Positions 35,469 through 38,490 of a DNA stretch of 38,490 nt are shown here, piece by piece (positions within the stretch are counted from its first letter, which is position 1; each line of letters begins with the position of its first letter). The position numbers were made by a program, and so were the translations under genes. The DNA is taken from contig JAQCEA010000018.1 of assembly GCA_027620495.1 (NCBI GenBank), positions 1 to 38,490 on the forward strand, written 5' to 3'. The notes under the pieces were generated by a model. That model was given only the letters and a program-made list of their open reading frames with translations. It was not told the DNA's origin and ran no database searches. The stretch is from Pseudomonadota bacterium (lineage in GTDB: Bacteria; Pseudomonadota; Alphaproteobacteria; Puniceispirillales; Puniceispirillaceae).

Positions 35469-36608
35469 ATGCCGATAAATTCCATGCCAAAGGATCACCC
35501 GCATTTTCCGAAACGTGGCAAAACGGGCCTTTTGCTGGTCAATCTAGGCACACCTGATGGCACCGACACCCCATCAATGCGCCGCTATCTCAAGCAATTT
35601 TTATCAGACCGGCGGGTGATTGAAGTGCCCCGGCTTTTATGGTGGATCATCCTTAATGGTATCATTTTGAATGTCCGCCCTCGCAAATCTGGTGACGCTT
35701 ATGCCCGCATCTGGCTAAAAGACGATCCAGACGGGTCGCCATTGCGCCGCATCACCAGACTACAGGCCGAACATGTTGCCAGCCGTTTTCAAAGTGATAA
35801 TTTAATCGTCGATTACGCAATGCGCTATGGCCAGCCAGCCATCCAGTCACAAATGCAAAAGCTTCAAGATGCCGGATGTAGCCAGATTGTGGTGATGCCG
35901 CTCTACCCGCAATATGCCGCCTCAACCACCGCGACAGTAAATGATGAAGTGTTCAAATGGGCGCTGGATTTACGTTGGCAACCGGCCATTCGTACCGTTC
36001 CGCCGTGGCATGATCACAAAAGCTATATTGACGCTTTGGCCGCATCAGTTAGGGCCGCTGTTAAAAAATCGGGCAAGCCGGATGATCTAGTAATTTCCTT
36101 TCACGGCATCCCAAAAAGCTATTTTGTCGCTGGTGACCCCTATCACTGCCAATGTATGAAAACCGCCCGTCTTTTGCGTGAAGCCCTGCAGTGGGACGAG
36201 CAGCATTTCCACGCCACCTTCCAATCACGCTTTGGGTCTGAACCATGGCTGCAGCCCTATACCGATAAGACGGTCGTTAAACTGGCTGAATCAGGCAGCA
36301 AACATGTGGCGATTATGGCACCCGGTTTTGTTGCAGATTGTCTGGAAACACTTGATGAACTCGATATTGAATTACATGAAGAATTTATCGAACATGGCGG
36401 CGAAACATTCACCTATATCCCATGTCTGAATGATAGCGCAGATGGCATGCGGGTGATCGAAGAGGTCGCTATCGAAAATTTACGTGGGTGGGTTGACGTT
36501 GCGCCATCTGCCGTCAAACCGCCCAAAAATAACGCCTCAAAAAAACGCCCGAAAAAACGCCCAAAAAAACACCCGGCAAAAGGCAAAATAGTCAACACCA
36601 ACAGCTAG
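35469..36608 (+). CDS. hemH: Ferrochelatase
   Basis: A 379-residue enzyme that inserts Fe2+ into protoporphyrin IX at the membrane surface, the last step of haem synthesis. The N-terminal KTGLLLVNLGTPDGTD, the catalytic His in VISFHGIPKSYF and the Glu in FVADCLETLDELD are intact. GDPYHCQC supplies cysteines in a position where some ferrochelatases hold a 2Fe-2S cluster, but no cluster can be claimed. The C-terminal 35 residues are Lys/Pro-rich (KKRPKKRPKKHPAKGK), coded by an imperfect 12-base repeat at about 36538-36573. GAGGG lies 7 bases before the ATG. It is convergent with the large P-loop gene, with only 3 bases between the stop codons. Confidence 0.95.
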   Translation: MPINSMPKDHPHFPKRGKTGLLLVNLGTPDGTDTPSMRRYLKQFLSDRRVIEVPRLLWWIILNGIILNVRPRKSGDAYARIWLKDDPDGSPLRRITRLQAEHVASRFQSDNLIVDYAMRYGQPAIQSQMQKLQDAGCSQIVVMPLYPQYAASTTATVNDEVFKWALDLRWQPAIRTVPPWHDHKSYIDALAASVRAAVKKSGKPDDLVISFHGIPKSYFVAGDPYHCQCMKTARLLREALQWDEQHFHATFQSRFGSEPWLQPYTDKTVVKLAESGSKHVAIMAPGFVADCLETLDELDIELHEEFIEHGGETFTYIPCLNDSADGMRVIEEVAIENLRGWVDVAPSAVKPPKNNASKKRPKKRPKKHPAKGKIVNTNS

Positions 36609-36611
36609 TGC

Positions 36612-38366
36612 CTATCCATTATATGGATGGCGCGGCGCCCACGCCCCAATGGTCACCCGTTTTTCTGACGCCACATCAACCGTTGCGGTGACAAGATTTG
36701 TCGCCGCAGGCGGCTCATTCCAGCCAAGTGCTGACAAACAATTTCGGTCATCACCGCGGTGCGGGTAATGCGCCGCATTTTTATAGTGCCACGCACCCGA
36801 CTCAACACGCCCATAAATGGTTGCATCATCGTAATTAACAAAATCAATACGCGCAAAACTAGAAAAACACCGCCGGATGAAATCATGCGTTGGTTGCCAT
36901 GCTGGATCTAGCACCTCGTCAGGGCGCGTGGCCTTGGTATTGACCTGACGAAACCGGTCTATATTTCCCAGCGCTGACGGGTCCAAAATCGTCATATGGC
37001 CGTGCTGCCCATAGGCAATGGTGCGCGCCCGTTCGCCAAGCGGGACGTCATTATCCAAAAATTCAAAATAGACGGTCTTATCACCAATCCCCATCCAAGA
37101 AAAAAACAGTTCCGGGATGCCATTAAATGCCTCGATATTGTGATAAAGCAAATCATTGACGGCCTTATAGCGGGCTGTTGTCAAGCCACGCTGCCAGGCC
37201 CGTTCGACTGTTTGTGCAGGCGGTGTGATAATAAAGAACAAAAACACTGTCGCGCCAAAACGGCTGAGGAGTTTGCTTTGATAATCGCCATCATCGCCAA
37301 CTTTGAAACTGTCAAAACGGAACCGATCAAGCAACAAATGCGGCAGATTGTGCCGACGGGCCTTGGCCGCAACATAGCTATCTAATTTGCGATCAATGAT
37401 TTCTAATTCATGCCCAGTCATCATCGCCGCATATTTATAATCTTCGCCCATCGTTTCATAATCTAACAAATATTTACGCCAATAATCCGGGCTGATCAGG
37501 GCAAAATCTTCCCATTTGACGTTCATTTTTTCGGCCAGACGGCGCTGTTGCGGTCGAATTGTGCTTTTTCCGGATGCAGATGCCCCTTTTGTATTCATCA
37601 CAATCGGATGCGATTGGGCTGGCAGGAACCGATAGCCCTCCTTCGCCACCGCGTCATTAAACATGGGGCGGATAATACGGCCAATCTCGCGGCTACCAAA
37701 ATCATTCATGACAAGCCGCAAGCTGAGATCAACAACTAGATCGCGATCAGCCACAAGCCGGCCATGCTGGCCAATGATGCCGCCGATGATCGTGATTAAC
37801 GCCGATAAATAAGCATGTTCAACCGGGTCCTGCTGGCCGGGCAACGCCGCCTTCCATGCGGCCAGTGCGCCAATTTCCGGCAACGCCTTTTCATCATTTA
37901 CCGGGGTCGATTTTGTCCGCAAAAACCCAAAAATGCCACCTTTGGCCCGGCGTTTTTCACGGCGGAATATGTCGCGGTCTAACCGGGCATTGATCGCCTC
38001 AGCGGCGTGGTTTTTGATGATCTCAAATTCAGCCGTTATATCGGCTAAATTTGGCAATACATACTGGTCGCAAATCCGCCCAACCATAGAGCGCAATGAA
38101 ATGCCAAGATATTCATAGCTTGGCCCATCCGGCACTGACAAATCAGCCGTGACACGGATCAAAACTTCATGAATGATCAGCCGCTTGACCGAGAGCCCGC
38201 ATAATGTTTCAGCAGAAAGGCCACAGAAATCTGCGGCCTCTTTTGCTTGTTGATAGGGCACTGTCCCATTTTCTGGCCGGAACAGGGTGATCAGGGAGAG
38301 CAGATGCGGTGGTATGGTCGAAGTCAGACCCGGATTCCACGCATTATAGTCATCACCGCTGTTCAT
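36612..38366 (-). CDS. Unrecognised P-loop NTPase or kinase-like protein
   Basis: A 584-residue soluble protein I cannot assign. The N-terminal 250 residues look helical with no motif I know. A Walker A loop KGASASGKST lies at residues 260-269 (Lys267). It is followed by ALISPDYWRKYLLDYETMG, a segment with LLLDRFRFDSF that could hold a Walker B-like Asp, and ITPPAQTVERAWQRG with basic residues that might act as a lid. The spacing resembles zeta-toxin-like or polynucleotide-kinase-like P-loop kinases, an inference from layout only. The C-terminal region (FLDNDVPLGERARTIAYG, then DRFRQVNTKA) is unfamiliar. There is no signal peptide. A weak AAGG precedes the ATG. It is intact and in frame throughout, with base use like the neighbours. 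Confidence 0.8.
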   Translation of the reverse strand: MNSGDDYNAWNPGLTSTIPPHLLSLITLFRPENGTVPYQQAKEAADFCGLSAETLCGLSVKRLIIHEVLIRVTADLSVPDGPSYEYLGISLRSMVGRICDQYVLPNLADITAEFEIIKNHAAEAINARLDRDIFRREKRRAKGGIFGFLRTKSTPVNDEKALPEIGALAAWKAALPGQQDPVEHAYLSALITIIGGIIGQHGRLVADRDLVVDLSLRLVMNDFGSREIGRIIRPMFNDAVAKEGYRFLPAQSHPIVMNTKGASASGKSTIRPQQRRLAEKMNVKWEDFALISPDYWRKYLLDYETMGEDYKYAAMMTGHELEIIDRKLDSYVAAKARRHNLPHLLLDRFRFDSFKVGDDGDYQSKLLSRFGATVFLFFIITPPAQTVERAWQRGLTTARYKAVNDLLYHNIEAFNGIPELFFSWMGIGDKTVYFEFLDNDVPLGERARTIAYGQHGHMTILDPSALGNIDRFRQVNTKATRPDEVLDPAWQPTHDFIRRCFSSFARIDFVNYDDATIYGRVESGAWHYKNAAHYPHRGDDRNCLSALGWNEPPAATNLVTATVDVASEKRVTIGAWAPRHPYNG

Positions 38367-38434
38367 GTTACTGCAAACCTTCTCACCTCACGCAATCGGA
38401 TATGCAAAGCCAGAATTATGCTGATCTTAGCAAA

Positions 38435-38490
38435 TTAGAACAGGCCTTCGATTTTGCCCTTATCATTGATCCGGATGGTTTCTGCGGCTG
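38435..38490 (-). CDS. C-terminal end of an unidentified gene, cut by window edge
   Basis: On the minus strand a frame open to the window edge encodes AAETIRINDKGKIEGLF followed by TAA (38435-38437). The tail looks like a real protein end, and the 68-base spacing to the next gene is sensible. The product cannot be named from 18 codons. Confidence 0.4.
   Translation of the reverse strand, partial: AAETIRINDKGKIEGLF

Overview
The window is about 38.5 kb of a mid-GC bacterial chromosome carrying almost only vertically inherited housekeeping genes at high density. The evidence points to an alphaproteobacterium. It has 5-aminolevulinate synthase (C4 haem route), a GcrA cell-cycle regulator, a CtrA-type response regulator, a DksA with a single cysteine, a DUF3553 protein, and the order tRNA-His / tRNA-Leu / tig / clpP / clpX / lon / hup / tRNA-Val / tRNA-Asp. 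The overall look (GC near 50%, short spacers, marine-type gene content) is compatible with a SAR116-like (Puniceispirillales) marine lineage. That placement is inference and was not tested against any database.

Layout. Positions 1-7.6 kb (minus strand) hold a protein quality-control block: trigger factor, ClpP, ClpX, Lon and HU, flanked by four tRNA genes. Positions 7.7-10.3 kb hold a PaaI-type thioesterase and, on the plus strand, glnB-glnA for nitrogen assimilation with a strong terminator. Positions 10.5-14.7 kb hold parE, an alpha/beta hydrolase and an RhlE-like DEAD-box helicase. Positions 14.8-18.7 kb (minus) hold aroE-like, gcrA and pepN, the last two translationally coupled. Positions 19.0-19.4 kb hold a small secreted EF-hand protein. 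Positions 19.6-24.8 kb (minus) look like one operon: LysM protein, a phosphatidylserine-decarboxylase-like protein, a CDP-alcohol phosphatidyltransferase, an orphan molybdenum hydroxylase large subunit and msrB. Positions 24.9-32.5 kb hold a LOG-family hydrolase (plus) and the minus-strand series dksA, recA, alaS and monomeric icd. Positions 32.9-36.6 kb (plus) hold a CtrA-like regulator, a 59-residue DUF3553 gene, hemA and hemH. The right end holds a large unrecognised P-loop protein and the last codons of another gene.

The most noteworthy points are these. (1) The Psd-like protein lacks the Gly-Ser self-cleavage site and the catalytic His, yet it is intact and almost abuts a CDP-alcohol phosphatidyltransferase. 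(2) The AroE-like protein has lost both shikimate-binding serines. (3) A CoxL-type molybdenum subunit has no partner subunits nearby and its stop codon abuts the msrB start. (4) Trigger factor carries a His-Asp repeat and a Lys-Ala tail. (5) A 584-residue P-loop protein of unknown function lies at the right end. I saw no CRISPR array, prophage, transposon or restriction system. Starts were moved from the longest open frame wherever a Shine-Dalgarno sequence or family N-terminus argued for a shorter one.
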